Assembly: GCA_014191535.1 (NCBI GenBank)
Contig: BJHC01000061.1
Location: 1-7,660 of the forward strand
Direction of reading: 5' to 3'
Origin: Cyanobium sp.
GTDB taxonomy: Bacteria; Cyanobacteriota; Cyanobacteriia; PCC-6307; Cyanobiaceae
Length of the DNA: 7,660 nucleotides
Shown: in pieces, positions 1-5,617 of the stretch
Layout of the letters: each line of letters begins with the position of its first letter
How positions within the stretch are numbered: position 1 is the first letter of the stretch
Notes under the pieces: model-generated
Database searches by the model: none
What the model was told of the DNA's origin: nothing
What the model saw: the letters and a program-made list of their open reading frames with translations, nothing else
Made by a program: the position numbers and the translations under genes

Positions 1-559
1 GCCCCCCCAGCAGGGCCAGCAGGGGCCCCAGCGGCAGGGTGAAGCGGGTGTGCACCAGGCTGAACAACACCGCCTGGAGCCCCAGGGCCCGTTGGGCCCC
101 CAGCAGCAGGCTCAGCTCCCCCAGCAGCCAGCCGCGGAACAGCAGTTCCTCCGCAAAGCCCACCCCCAACCCCAGGGCCACGCCATTGAGCAGCAGGCCG
201 GCGTTGAGCTGGGGTTGCCAGCGCAGCTGCCCCAGGGCCGCCAGCCCCAGCGCCACCAGGGCCAGCAAGCCGGCGGCTTTGAGCAGCCCCCGCACCAGCG
301 CCTTGGCGACGGCCGCGGCGGTGGCCTCAACCCCAAGGCTGCGCCAGGGGTGCTCGCTGCCCCAGGTGCGCCGCAGGCGCCAGGGCAGGCTGAGCAGCAG
401 CGCCAGCACGGCGGGCCCCGCCGCCAGGGCCGCCCGTTGGTCGGCGATCACGCCCGCCACACCCAGGAGCCACTGCCCCCCCAGAAACACCGCCACCAGG
501 GTGAGGGGATAGAGCAGCGTTCCCCACCAGTGCAGCCGCGGCGGTGCTGGGGATTGCAT
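1..559 (-). CDS. CPBP-family intramembrane metalloprotease (partial; C-terminus beyond left edge)
   Basis: This frame stays open from an ATG at 559-557 to the window edge, giving 186 residues with no stop. The protein is very hydrophobic, with likely membrane segments near residues 14-37, 48-58, 96-110, 118-136 and 174 onward. Two CPBP (Abi/CAAX-like, PF02517) active-site motifs are visible: Glu137-Glu138-x3-Arg142 (EELLFR), and Phe166-x3-His170 (FSLVH). The remaining His/Asn motif and the end of the protein should lie left of the window. Family members are membrane-embedded peptidases or bacteriocin-immunity-like proteins; the substrate here cannot be told. The start is well supported: GGAGG at 568-564 sits 4 bases upstream, and the ATG shares one base with the clpS stop (TGATG), implying translational coupling. 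The family is seen in the motifs; the catalytic role is inferred. Confidence 0.85.
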   Translation of the reverse strand, partial: MQSPAPPRLHWWGTLLYPLTLVAVFLGGQWLLGVAGVIADQRAALAAGPAVLALLLSLPWRLRRTWGSEHPWRSLGVEATAAAVAKALVRGLLKAAGLLALVALGLAALGQLRWQPQLNAGLLLNGVALGLGVGFAEELLFRGWLLGELSLLLGAQRALGLQAVLFSLVHTRFTLPLGPLLALLGG

Positions 560-882
560 CACTCCTCCGGTTCGATCGTGCTGGAGAGCCCCTTGGCCTT
601 GAGGGTTTCGCTGTAAAACTCCGCCGGCTCCAGGTCGCACACGATCACCAGACCCACGCCGGTGTTGTGGGCCTCCAGCATCACGGCGATGGCGTCCTGC
701 TCACTGAGGGAGGGCACCACCTGCCGCAGGGTGCTCACCACGTATTCCATGGTGTTCACCGGGTCGTTGTGGAGCAGCACCTTGTAGCGGGGTGAGGGCT
801 TGCGCACCCGCTCCGGGGCCTTCTCCAGTACCGCCGCTCCGCCGGTTTCGCGGCTGGGGGTTTGGGTGGCTTGAATCATCAT
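559..882 (-). CDS. clpS: ATP-dependent Clp protease adaptor ClpS
   Basis: ClpS delivers proteins with destabilising N-terminal residues (N-degrons) to the ClpA/ClpC unfoldase for degradation by ClpP in the cytosol. From the ATG at 882 the protein has 107 residues. A flexible N-terminal tail of about 30 residues is followed by the ClpS core starting at SPRYKVLLHND. Asn39-Asp40 match the amino-terminus-binding pair of the family (the next residue, often Asp or Asn, is Pro41 here). Met45 and His72 (LEAHNTG) match other pocket positions, and the end (STIEPEE) is typical of cyanobacterial ClpS. Start choice: GGAG at 892-889 lies 6 bases before ATGATG. A TTG at 927 overlapping the dapL stop would add 15 unconserved residues and is less likely; the second ATG (879) is also possible. 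The gene lies 41 bases after dapL and overlaps the CPBP start, so one operon is likely. Cyanobacteria often carry two ClpS paralogues; this one looks like the classical type, but that is inference. Confidence 0.93.
   Translation of the reverse strand: MMIQATQTPSRETGGAAVLEKAPERVRKPSPRYKVLLHNDPVNTMEYVVSTLRQVVPSLSEQDAIAVMLEAHNTGVGLVIVCDLEPAEFYSETLKAKGLSSTIEPEE
562..568 (-). promoter_or_regulatory. Shine-Dalgarno of the CPBP gene, inside the clpS 3' end
   Basis: On the minus strand GGAGGAG ends two bases before the ATG at 559, and its GGAGG core leaves a 4-base spacer. It lies within the last codons of clpS (Pro-Glu-Glu). Together with the TGATG stop/start overlap it fixes the CPBP start and indicates coupled translation. 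Confidence 0.7.
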
Positions 883-888
883 GGCGAG

Positions 889-892
889 CTCC
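889..892 (-). promoter_or_regulatory. Shine-Dalgarno deciding the clpS start
   Basis: GGAG on the minus strand is 6 bases from the ATG at 882-880. It favours this start over the upstream TTG (927), which would lie in dapL's last codons and has no comparable site. Confidence 0.55.
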
Positions 893-923
893 GGCATGAC
901 GAACGCGGACTTTAGGCAGGCGT

Positions 924-2171
924 TCAAGCGGCTGCCGCCGCCCCCAGGGCGTTGTGAATGCGGCGCATGGCCTCCTCCACGTTGGCGCGGCTGTTGAAGG
1001 CCGACAGCCGGAAGTACCCCTCGCCGGCGGCGCCAAAGCCGCTGCCGGGGGTGCCCACCACATGGGCCTGGCTGAGCAGCAGATCAAAGAAGCCCCAGGA
1101 GTCGACCCCCTGCGGTGTTTTGATCCACACGTAGGGGGCCTGCTCGCCGCCGTACACCTGCAGGCCGGCCGCCTGCAGCTCCCGCCGGATGATCGCAGCG
1201 TTCTCCATGTAGAAGGCGATCAGGGCCTTCACCTGGGCCTGTCCCTCCGGGGAATACACCGCCTCAGCGCCGCGCTGCACGATGTAGCTGACGCCGTTGA
1301 ACTTGGTGCACTGGCGGCGGTTCCAGAGGCCCCAGAGCTCCACGCGCTCGCCGTTGGCGGCCGTGCCCATCAGGCCGCGGGGCACCACGGTGAGGGCACA
1401 GCGGGTGCCGGTGAAGCCGGCGTTTTTGGAGAAGGAGCGGAATTCGATCGCGCACTCACGGGCTCCGTCGATCTCGTAGATCGAGTGGGGCAGGGAGGGG
1501 TCCTGAATGAAGGCCTCGTAGGCGGCGTCGAACAGGATCAGCGCGCCGTTGGCACGGGCGTAATCCACCCAGGCCTGGAGCTGGGCCCTGGTGGCCACCG
1601 CACCGGTGGGGTTGTTGGGGAAGCACAGGTAGATCAGATCCACCGGTTGGCTGGGGATCTGGGCGGTGAAGCCGTTGTCGGCGTTGATGGGGAGGTAGGT
1701 GAGGCCGCCGTACTGGCCGGCGTCATCGGCATCACCGGTGCGCCCCGCCATCACGTTGCTGTCCACATACACCGGATACACCGGGTCGGTGACGGCGATG
1801 CGGTTGCCCTCCCCCAGGATGTCCAGGATGTTGGCGCTGTCGCACTTGGAGCCGTCCGACACGAAGATCTCCTCCGCCGAGATCGCGCAGCCACGGGCCT
1901 GGAAGTCGTGGCGGGCGATCGCCTCCCGCAGCCACAGGTAGCCCTGCTCCGGGCCGTAGCCGTGGAAGCCCTCGCGGGTGCCCATCTCATCGATGGCCGC
2001 CTTCATGGCGCTGCGGCAGGCCTCGGGCAGCGGTTCGGTGACATCGCCGATGCCCAGGCGAATGATCGCTGCCTCGGGGTTGGCTTCGCTGAAGGCCTTC
2101 ACCCGCCGGGCGATTTCAGGGAACAGATAGCCCGCCTTGAGCTTGAGGTAGTTGCCGTTGACCTGGGCCAT
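924..2171 (-). CDS. dapL: LL-diaminopimelate aminotransferase
   Basis: DapL is a PLP enzyme that converts tetrahydrodipicolinate plus glutamate into LL-2,6-diaminopimelate plus 2-oxoglutarate in one step. It bypasses the acyl-blocked DapD/C/E route and feeds lysine and peptidoglycan synthesis. It is the route of plants and cyanobacteria. The protein has 415 residues from ATG, near the usual 410, and is a fold-type I aminotransferase. Visible landmarks: N-terminal [23 protein letters not shown] near 72-78, SDGSKCD at 105-111, CFPNNPTG at 183-190 with the cofactor-contacting Asn187, Asp215 and Tyr218 (FDAAYEAF), the Schiff-base Lys249 in [12 protein letters not shown], and the carboxylate-binding Arg388 (YFRLS). 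Two GTG codons directly upstream (2177, 2174) could extend it by two residues, but family members start at the ATG. No good Shine-Dalgarno is seen. The C-terminus ends in a short Ala run. It is first in a leftward set with clpS and the CPBP gene and divergent from the radical SAM gene. Confidence 0.97.
   Translation of the reverse strand: MAQVNGNYLKLKAGYLFPEIARRVKAFSEANPEAAIIRLGIGDVTEPLPEACRSAMKAAIDEMGTREGFHGYGPEQGYLWLREAIARHDFQARGCAISAEEIFVSDGSKCDSANILDILGEGNRIAVTDPVYPVYVDSNVMAGRTGDADDAGQYGGLTYLPINADNGFTAQIPSQPVDLIYLCFPNNPTGAVATRAQLQAWVDYARANGALILFDAAYEAFIQDPSLPHSIYEIDGARECAIEFRSFSKNAGFTGTRCALTVVPRGLMGTAANGERVELWGLWNRRQCTKFNGVSYIVQRGAEAVYSPEGQAQVKALIAFYMENAAIIRRELQAAGLQVYGGEQAPYVWIKTPQGVDSWGFFDLLLSQAHVVGTPGSGFGAAGEGYFRLSAFNSRANVEEAMRRIHNALGAAAAA
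1915..1922. repeat. HIP1 octamer
   Basis: GCGATCGC, the highly iterated palindrome of many cyanobacterial genomes, occurs once here, inside dapL. A by-eye scan finds only near matches elsewhere. A single copy in 7.7 kb fits a picocyanobacterium with few HIP1 sites and says little more. Confidence 0.5.
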
Positions 2172-2218
2172 CACCACTGCGGCCCCGTCGGGCCCCGTTG
2201 AACTGGGCGGATTGTCCT
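2172..2218. promoter_or_regulatory. Short divergent intergenic region between dapL and the radical SAM gene
   Basis: The two divergent starts are only about 47 bases apart if the radical SAM gene begins at 2219, so the 5' signals of both must lie here or within the annotated start of the radical SAM gene. On the minus strand a weak -10-like GACAAT (2216-2211) could serve dapL, but I see no matching -35. On the plus strand TACGAT (2267-2272) is -10-like, also without a clear -35. If it is real, the radical SAM start would be downstream at 2297 or 2315. Nothing here is strong enough to call a promoter firmly. Confidence 0.3.
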
Positions 2219-5002
2219 ATGGCGCCGGCACGGCATGGGCCCGCGGTGCCGCAGCGCCGGGCTGCATACGATCGAGGCAGTGCTGTCCGGGCCGCCTTGA
2301 CCTCCGCTGCGTCGGTGCCGTTGGCCGCACCCCTGGCCTCACCCCCGGATGCACCGGTGGACTTTGCCGCCCTGGTGGATCGCACCATCGCCAAGCCCGG
2401 CCGTTACCTGGGCAATGAGCTGGGGGTGCAGCCGCGCGACTGGGATCAGGCCTGGGCGAAGGCGGGCGTGCGTTGGGCCCTCACCTACCCCGAGATCTAC
2501 GAGGTGGGCTCCAGCAACACCGGCCACATCATTCTCTATTCGATCCTCAACAGCCTCCCCGGCCAGATCTGCGACCGCAGCTATCTGCCCGGCCCTGATC
2601 TGGCGGAGCGGCTGCGCCAGCGCGGCGAGGCTCTGTTTGCGGTGGAGAGCCGCCGGCCGTTGCCGGCATTCGACATCCTCGGCTTTTCGCTCAGCTACGA
2701 GCTGGGGGCCACCAACATCCTGGCGATGCTGGAGCTGGCCCAGATCCCGATCCGGGCCACAGATCGCGGCGATCGGCCCCTGGCTGATCCGGCGTCACCG
2801 CCACTGATTTTTGCCGGTGGTCCCACCGCCACCAGCAACCCGGAGCCCTTTGCCGCCTTCTTCGATTTCGTTGTGCTCGGCGATGGCGAGGAGGTGTTGC
2901 CGGAGATCGGCCTGGTGGTGGCTGAAGCCAAGGCCGCCGGCCTGAGCCGCCGGGAGCTGCTGATCGATCTGGCCCAGGTGCCGGGGGTCTATGTGCCGTC
3001 GCTGTATGGCCCCGGGGCGGATGGCGTCACCCTGGTGCCGCTGCTGCCAGGGGTTCCGGCGCGGGTGCTGCGCCGCACCGCCACGCCAATGCCGCACTAC
3101 GCCATGGGGCTGGTGCCGCACATCGAAACCGTGCACGACCGGCTCACGGTGGAGATCCGCCGCGGCTGCACCCGCGGCTGCCGCTTCTGCCAGCCCGGCA
3201 TGCTCACGCGCCCGGCCCGGGATGTGGAGCCCGAGGCGGTGATCGAGGCGATCGAGACCGGCATGGAGCGCACCGGGTATTCCGATTTCTCGCTGCTGTC
3301 GCTGAGCTGCTCCGACTACCTGGCCCTGCCGGCCGTGGGGGTGGAGCTGCGCAATCGTCTGGCGGACAAGAACGTGAGCCTCACCCTGCCCAGCCAGCGG
3401 GTGGATCGCTTTGACAGCAACATCGCCCACATCCTGGGGGGCACCCGCCGTGCCGGGCTCACCTTTGCGCCCGAGGCCGGCACCCAGCGCCTGCGGGACA
3501 TCGTCAACAAGGGGCTCACCGATGCGGAGCTGCTGCGGGGCATTCGCACCGCCATGGAGAACGGCTACCGCAAGATCAAGCTCTATTTCATGATCGGCCT
3601 GCCCGGGGAAACCGACGCCGACGTGCTCGGGATCGCCGACACCTGCCGGGGGCTGCAGCAGCAATGCCGCGACCTGGGGCGGTTGGAGCTCAACCTCACC
3701 ATCTCCAACTTCACCCCCAAGCCGCACACCCCCTTCCAGTGGCACAGCGTGAGCACGGCCGAGTTTGCCCGCCGGCAACAGCTGTTGCGCGATGCCCTGC
3801 GGCCCCTGCGCGGCATCAAGACCAACACCACCGATGTGCGCCTCTCGGCCATGGAGGATTTCGTGGGCCGCGGCGATCGGCGTTTGGCGCCGGTGATCGA
3901 AGCCGCCTGGCGGGCCGGGGCGGGGCTGGATGCCTGGTTTGAGGCGGCGGAGCGCACCTACAGCGCCTGGACCGGGGCCATTGAGGCCGCTGGCCTGGGG
4001 GGGCGTTACCGCGACCTGGAGCTGGGGGAATGGAGCGCGGCGGAGGGCATGGATCCGGCCGATCTCGAGGCCTTCTGCCGCCAGCCGCTCCCGTGGGATC
4101 ACATCGATTCCGGGGTCGACAAGGCCTGGTTGGCGGACGACCTGCAACGGGCCCTGGCGGCCGCCGTGGTGCCCGATTGTTCCTTTGACGGCTGCAGCAG
4201 CTGTGGCGTGTGTGGGCCGGAGTTGGGCCACAACGTGGTGGTGCCCCCGCCTCCGATTCCGCTGCAAAGCCCGCAGCGGGCCCCAGCCAGTGAGCGGCTC
4301 CAACGGCTGCGCTTCCGCTTCAGCAAGACGGGATCCCTGGTGCTGCTCAGCCACCTCGATCTGGTGCGCTTGATGGAGCGGGCCCTGCGCCGCTCGGGTC
4401 TGCCGGTGAGCTTCACCGGTGGATTCCATCCGCTGCCCCGGGTGCAGTTCGGCTTGGCCCTGCCCCTGGGGGTGGAGGCGGAGGGGGAATGGATGGATGT
4501 GGAATTTGCCCGGCCGCTCACGGCTGAAGCCGCCCGTGCGGCCCTGCAGGAGCAGTTGCCAGAGGGCTTTCAGTTGCAGACGGTGGCGGAGGTTCCTGTG
4601 GCTGGCCCCAGCCTCTCCCAGGAGATCGTGGCGTCCCACTGGCTGCTCGTGCTGCAGCCGGCGGAGGGGCGCGTGGTGCCGCTGGAGGCTTGGCGGGATG
4701 CGGCGGCGGCACTGCTGGGCGCTGCCAGCTGGATCTGGGAAGACACCGATAAGAAGGGGCGGCCTCGCCAGCGGGATTGCCGCCCCTTCCTGCAGCAGTT
4801 GCAGCTCAACCCCACCGATCAGCCCGGTCAGGTGGAGCTGCATGTCCAGGCTCTGGTGGATCCCACCGGCCGCAGCCTCAGGCCCGAGCAGCTGCAGCAG
4901 TGGTTCGCGGAACAGTTGCAGGTTCCGCTGGATTTGGTGCGGTTGCGGCGCCGTTCGTTGCAACTGGCATCGGCCGAATCCCTGCCCAATCAGCCGTGCT
5001 AA
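2219..5002 (+). CDS. Fused B12-binding-type radical SAM protein with C-terminal DUF2344 (TIGR03960 + TIGR03936)
   Basis: This large cytosolic radical SAM protein has no known substrate (927 residues from this start). Domains: N-terminal B12-binding-like region, about 45-300 (GNELG, LTYPEIYEVG, GFSLSYELGATN, FAGGPTATSNPEPF, LGDGEE), without the classical DxHxxG cobalamin motif; radical SAM core, about 305-545, with the 4Fe-4S ligands Cys317-x3-Cys321-x2-Cys324 (RRGCTRGCRFCQPG) and conserved stretches SLSCSDY, FAPEAGTQRLR and MIGLPGE; a cysteine cluster Cys654-x4-Cys659-x2-Cys662-x2-Cys665 that could bind a second Fe-S cluster or zinc; then DUF2344, about 695-920 (RFRFSKTGSLVLLSHLDLVR, GGFHPLPRVQFGLALPLGVE, KKGRPRQRDCRPF). 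In Firmicutes the two halves are usually separate neighbouring genes. The start is uncertain: 2219 is the only ATG, but conserved sequence begins only near residue 48, and codons before about 2315 are richer in A/T at the third position than the body. TTG 2297, GTG 2315 and GTG 2357 are alternatives; TTG 2198 is the longest frame. No terminator follows, so read-through into the rne leader is possible. Confidence 0.93.
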   Translation: MAPARHGPAVPQRRAAYDRGSAVRAALTSAASVPLAAPLASPPDAPVDFAALVDRTIAKPGRYLGNELGVQPRDWDQAWAKAGVRWALTYPEIYEVGSSNTGHIILYSILNSLPGQICDRSYLPGPDLAERLRQRGEALFAVESRRPLPAFDILGFSLSYELGATNILAMLELAQIPIRATDRGDRPLADPASPPLIFAGGPTATSNPEPFAAFFDFVVLGDGEEVLPEIGLVVAEAKAAGLSRRELLIDLAQVPGVYVPSLYGPGADGVTLVPLLPGVPARVLRRTATPMPHYAMGLVPHIETVHDRLTVEIRRGCTRGCRFCQPGMLTRPARDVEPEAVIEAIETGMERTGYSDFSLLSLSCSDYLALPAVGVELRNRLADKNVSLTLPSQRVDRFDSNIAHILGGTRRAGLTFAPEAGTQRLRDIVNKGLTDAELLRGIRTAMENGYRKIKLYFMIGLPGETDADVLGIADTCRGLQQQCRDLGRLELNLTISNFTPKPHTPFQWHSVSTAEFARRQQLLRDALRPLRGIKTNTTDVRLSAMEDFVGRGDRRLAPVIEAAWRAGAGLDAWFEAAERTYSAWTGAIEAAGLGGRYRDLELGEWSAAEGMDPADLEAFCRQPLPWDHIDSGVDKAWLADDLQRALAAAVVPDCSFDGCSSCGVCGPELGHNVVVPPPPIPLQSPQRAPASERLQRLRFRFSKTGSLVLLSHLDLVRLMERALRRSGLPVSFTGGFHPLPRVQFGLALPLGVEAEGEWMDVEFARPLTAEAARAALQEQLPEGFQLQTVAEVPVAGPSLSQEIVASHWLLVLQPAEGRVVPLEAWRDAAAALLGAASWIWEDTDKKGRPRQRDCRPFLQQLQLNPTDQPGQVELHVQALVDPTGRSLRPEQLQQWFAEQLQVPLDLVRLRRRSLQLASAESLPNQPC

Positions 5003-5008
5003 TTTCAA

Positions 5009-5037
5009 TTCAGACGGCAGATCTGCGGCCTGATTAT
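5009..5037 (+). promoter_or_regulatory. Candidate sigma70-type promoter for rne
   Basis: TTCAGA (5009-5014) and GATTAT (5032-5037), each matching the consensus at 4 of 6 bases, are separated by the ideal 17 bases. They start 7 bases after the radical SAM stop codon. Transcription would begin near 5044. The spacer contains the perfect 10-base palindrome GCAGATCTGC (5017-5026). This is the best promoter candidate in the gap, but only sequence similarity supports it. Confidence 0.4.
5017..5026. repeat. 10-bp palindrome between the promoter boxes
   Basis: GCAGATCTGC is perfectly self-complementary and lies between the candidate -35 and -10 boxes of the rne promoter, a classical place for a repressor operator. 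No trans-acting factor is implied by the sequence, and no U-run follows, so it does not look like a terminator. Confidence 0.35.
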
Positions 5038-5076
5038 TGGTCCGCTTGATCGCTCCTCCGGCCTCCTCCGTTCCGA

Positions 5077-5096
5077 CCGATCACGACCCGATCACG
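5077..5096 (+). repeat. Tandem CCGATCACG repeat with 11-base period
   Basis: CCGATCACG occurs at 5077-5085 and again at 5088-5096, one helical turn apart, about 35 bases after the predicted transcription start. It could be a paired protein-binding site on DNA or RNA, or chance. Confidence 0.35.
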
Positions 5097-5116
5097 TCGA
5101 ACGGATCCCCAAGGCC

Positions 5117-5129
5117 CGGAAGAGTTCCG
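5117..5129 (+). other. Leader hairpin (CGGAA / GAG / TTCCG)
   Basis: A perfect 5-bp stem with a 3-base loop in the rne leader. It has no following U-run, so it is a folding element rather than a terminator. Confidence 0.4.
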
Positions 5130-5372
5130 CAACAGCTTTCTTGAATTCGCTTCCTGAAAGCGGTCCGTTGCGGCTCCGTTGAGACGGACGCCCATTTCCC
5201 GGTATCCGCGCGCTATCGCCGCTCCGACCTGCAGCTCCCTGCCGGTCCTGGCCCTTGGTTGATGCTCCAGGCCCAGCCTGTGGGTCATCGTCCCGCTCTT
5301 CATTTGCTTCGCCTCTGGTCCTGTCGCCCACTGCGGCGTCGTCCACGCGCTGTCCATCACCCGTTCACAACT

Positions 5373-5386
5373 CCCCGTTTCCGGGG
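5373..5386 (+). other. Leader hairpin (CCCCG / TTTC / CGGGG)
   Basis: A perfect all-G/C 5-bp stem closed by a pyrimidine tetraloop in the middle of the rne leader. It should be stable in RNA. Its role is unknown. Confidence 0.4.
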
Positions 5387-5510
5387 CCTTCCCACAGCTC
5401 GTCTGACCAGATCGTCTTTCGAGGGCCTCTCACCAGGTCTTCTCCCCGCTCCGTTGTTTCCCCAGTCGCGCCACTGAGCCGTTTCACAGCTGCATCTGCA
5501 TCCCAGGGTC

Positions 5511-5525
5511 GGCATCGGCGATGCC
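5511..5525 (+). other. Leader hairpin (GGCATC / GGC / GATGCC)
   Basis: A perfect 6-bp stem with a 3-base loop about 95 bases before the rne start. Two more GCATC copies lie upstream (5492-5496 and 5498-5502), so the GATGC arm (5520-5524) has three possible partners. Confidence 0.45.
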
Positions 5526-5583
5526 CTTCCCCCCGTTGCACCTGCACTGTCCGCCTCGGCTCCCGTTGCGCTTCCCCCTTCCC

Positions 5584-5613
5584 GGCCTGCCCCCGGCAGG
5601 TCATTCTCTGACC
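5584..5613 (+). promoter_or_regulatory. Two mutually exclusive hairpins in front of the rne start codon
   Basis: Hairpin A pairs 5584-5591 (GGCCTGCC) with 5595-5602 (GGCAGGTC): 8 pairs including one G-U, loop CCC. Hairpin B pairs GGTCA (5599-5603) with TGACC (5609-5613), loop TTCTC, ending 4 bases before the ATG at 5618. Both use bases 5599-5602, so only one can form at a time. No Shine-Dalgarno is present in this interval, so ribosome access probably depends on the folding of the leader. Confidence 0.5.
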
Positions 5614-5617
5614 TTCC

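Larger units (their letters stand above)
5003..5617 (+). promoter_or_regulatory. Long gene-free region, likely structured 5' leader of rne
   Basis: No convincing gene lies in these 615 bases on either strand. From 5041 to 5617 the plus strand is about 35% purine by hand count, falling to about a quarter in the last 100 bases, a strand bias unlike the flanking genes. It holds perfect short inverted repeats: CGGAA/TTCCG (5117-5129), CCCCG/CGGGG (5373-5386), GGCATC/GATGCC (5511-5525), and two overlapping hairpins just before the start codon. It begins with a plausible promoter, so the rne mRNA would carry a leader of about 570 bases. A long autoregulatory 5' UTR is established for E. coli rne; that this leader acts similarly is inference. 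Confidence 0.6.

Noticed and set aside
883..927. N-terminal extension of clpS to a TTG overlapping the dapL stop
   Set aside because: The added 15 residues are not ClpS-like, and a GGAG is correctly spaced only for the ATG at 882.
954..2201. 415-codon open frame on the plus strand, mirroring dapL
   Set aside because: It is fully antisense to dapL, which has all aminotransferase motifs. High G/C at third codon positions keeps the opposite frame free of stops, and its product resembles nothing.
2795..5008. 737-codon open frame on the minus strand
   Set aside because: It is antisense to the radical SAM gene, with a Gln/His/Gly/Arg-rich product typical of a GC-rich shadow frame.
5003..5045. Transcription terminator after the radical SAM gene
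   Set aside because: The palindrome GCAGATCTGC has no loop and no following T-run, so it does not fit an intrinsic terminator.
5034..5360. 108-codon minus-strand ORF in the rne leader
   Set aside because: A purine-rich GGGAG lies upstream of its GTG/ATG start but too far away, and the product has no recognisable features. The purine richness just reflects the pyrimidine bias of the other strand.
5262..5477. Possible 71-codon upstream ORF in the rne leader (ATG at 5262)
   Set aside because: No Shine-Dalgarno, an Arg/Pro/Leu-rich product without family resemblance, and several overlapping alternatives. Regulation by an upstream ORF is possible, but nothing supports it here.
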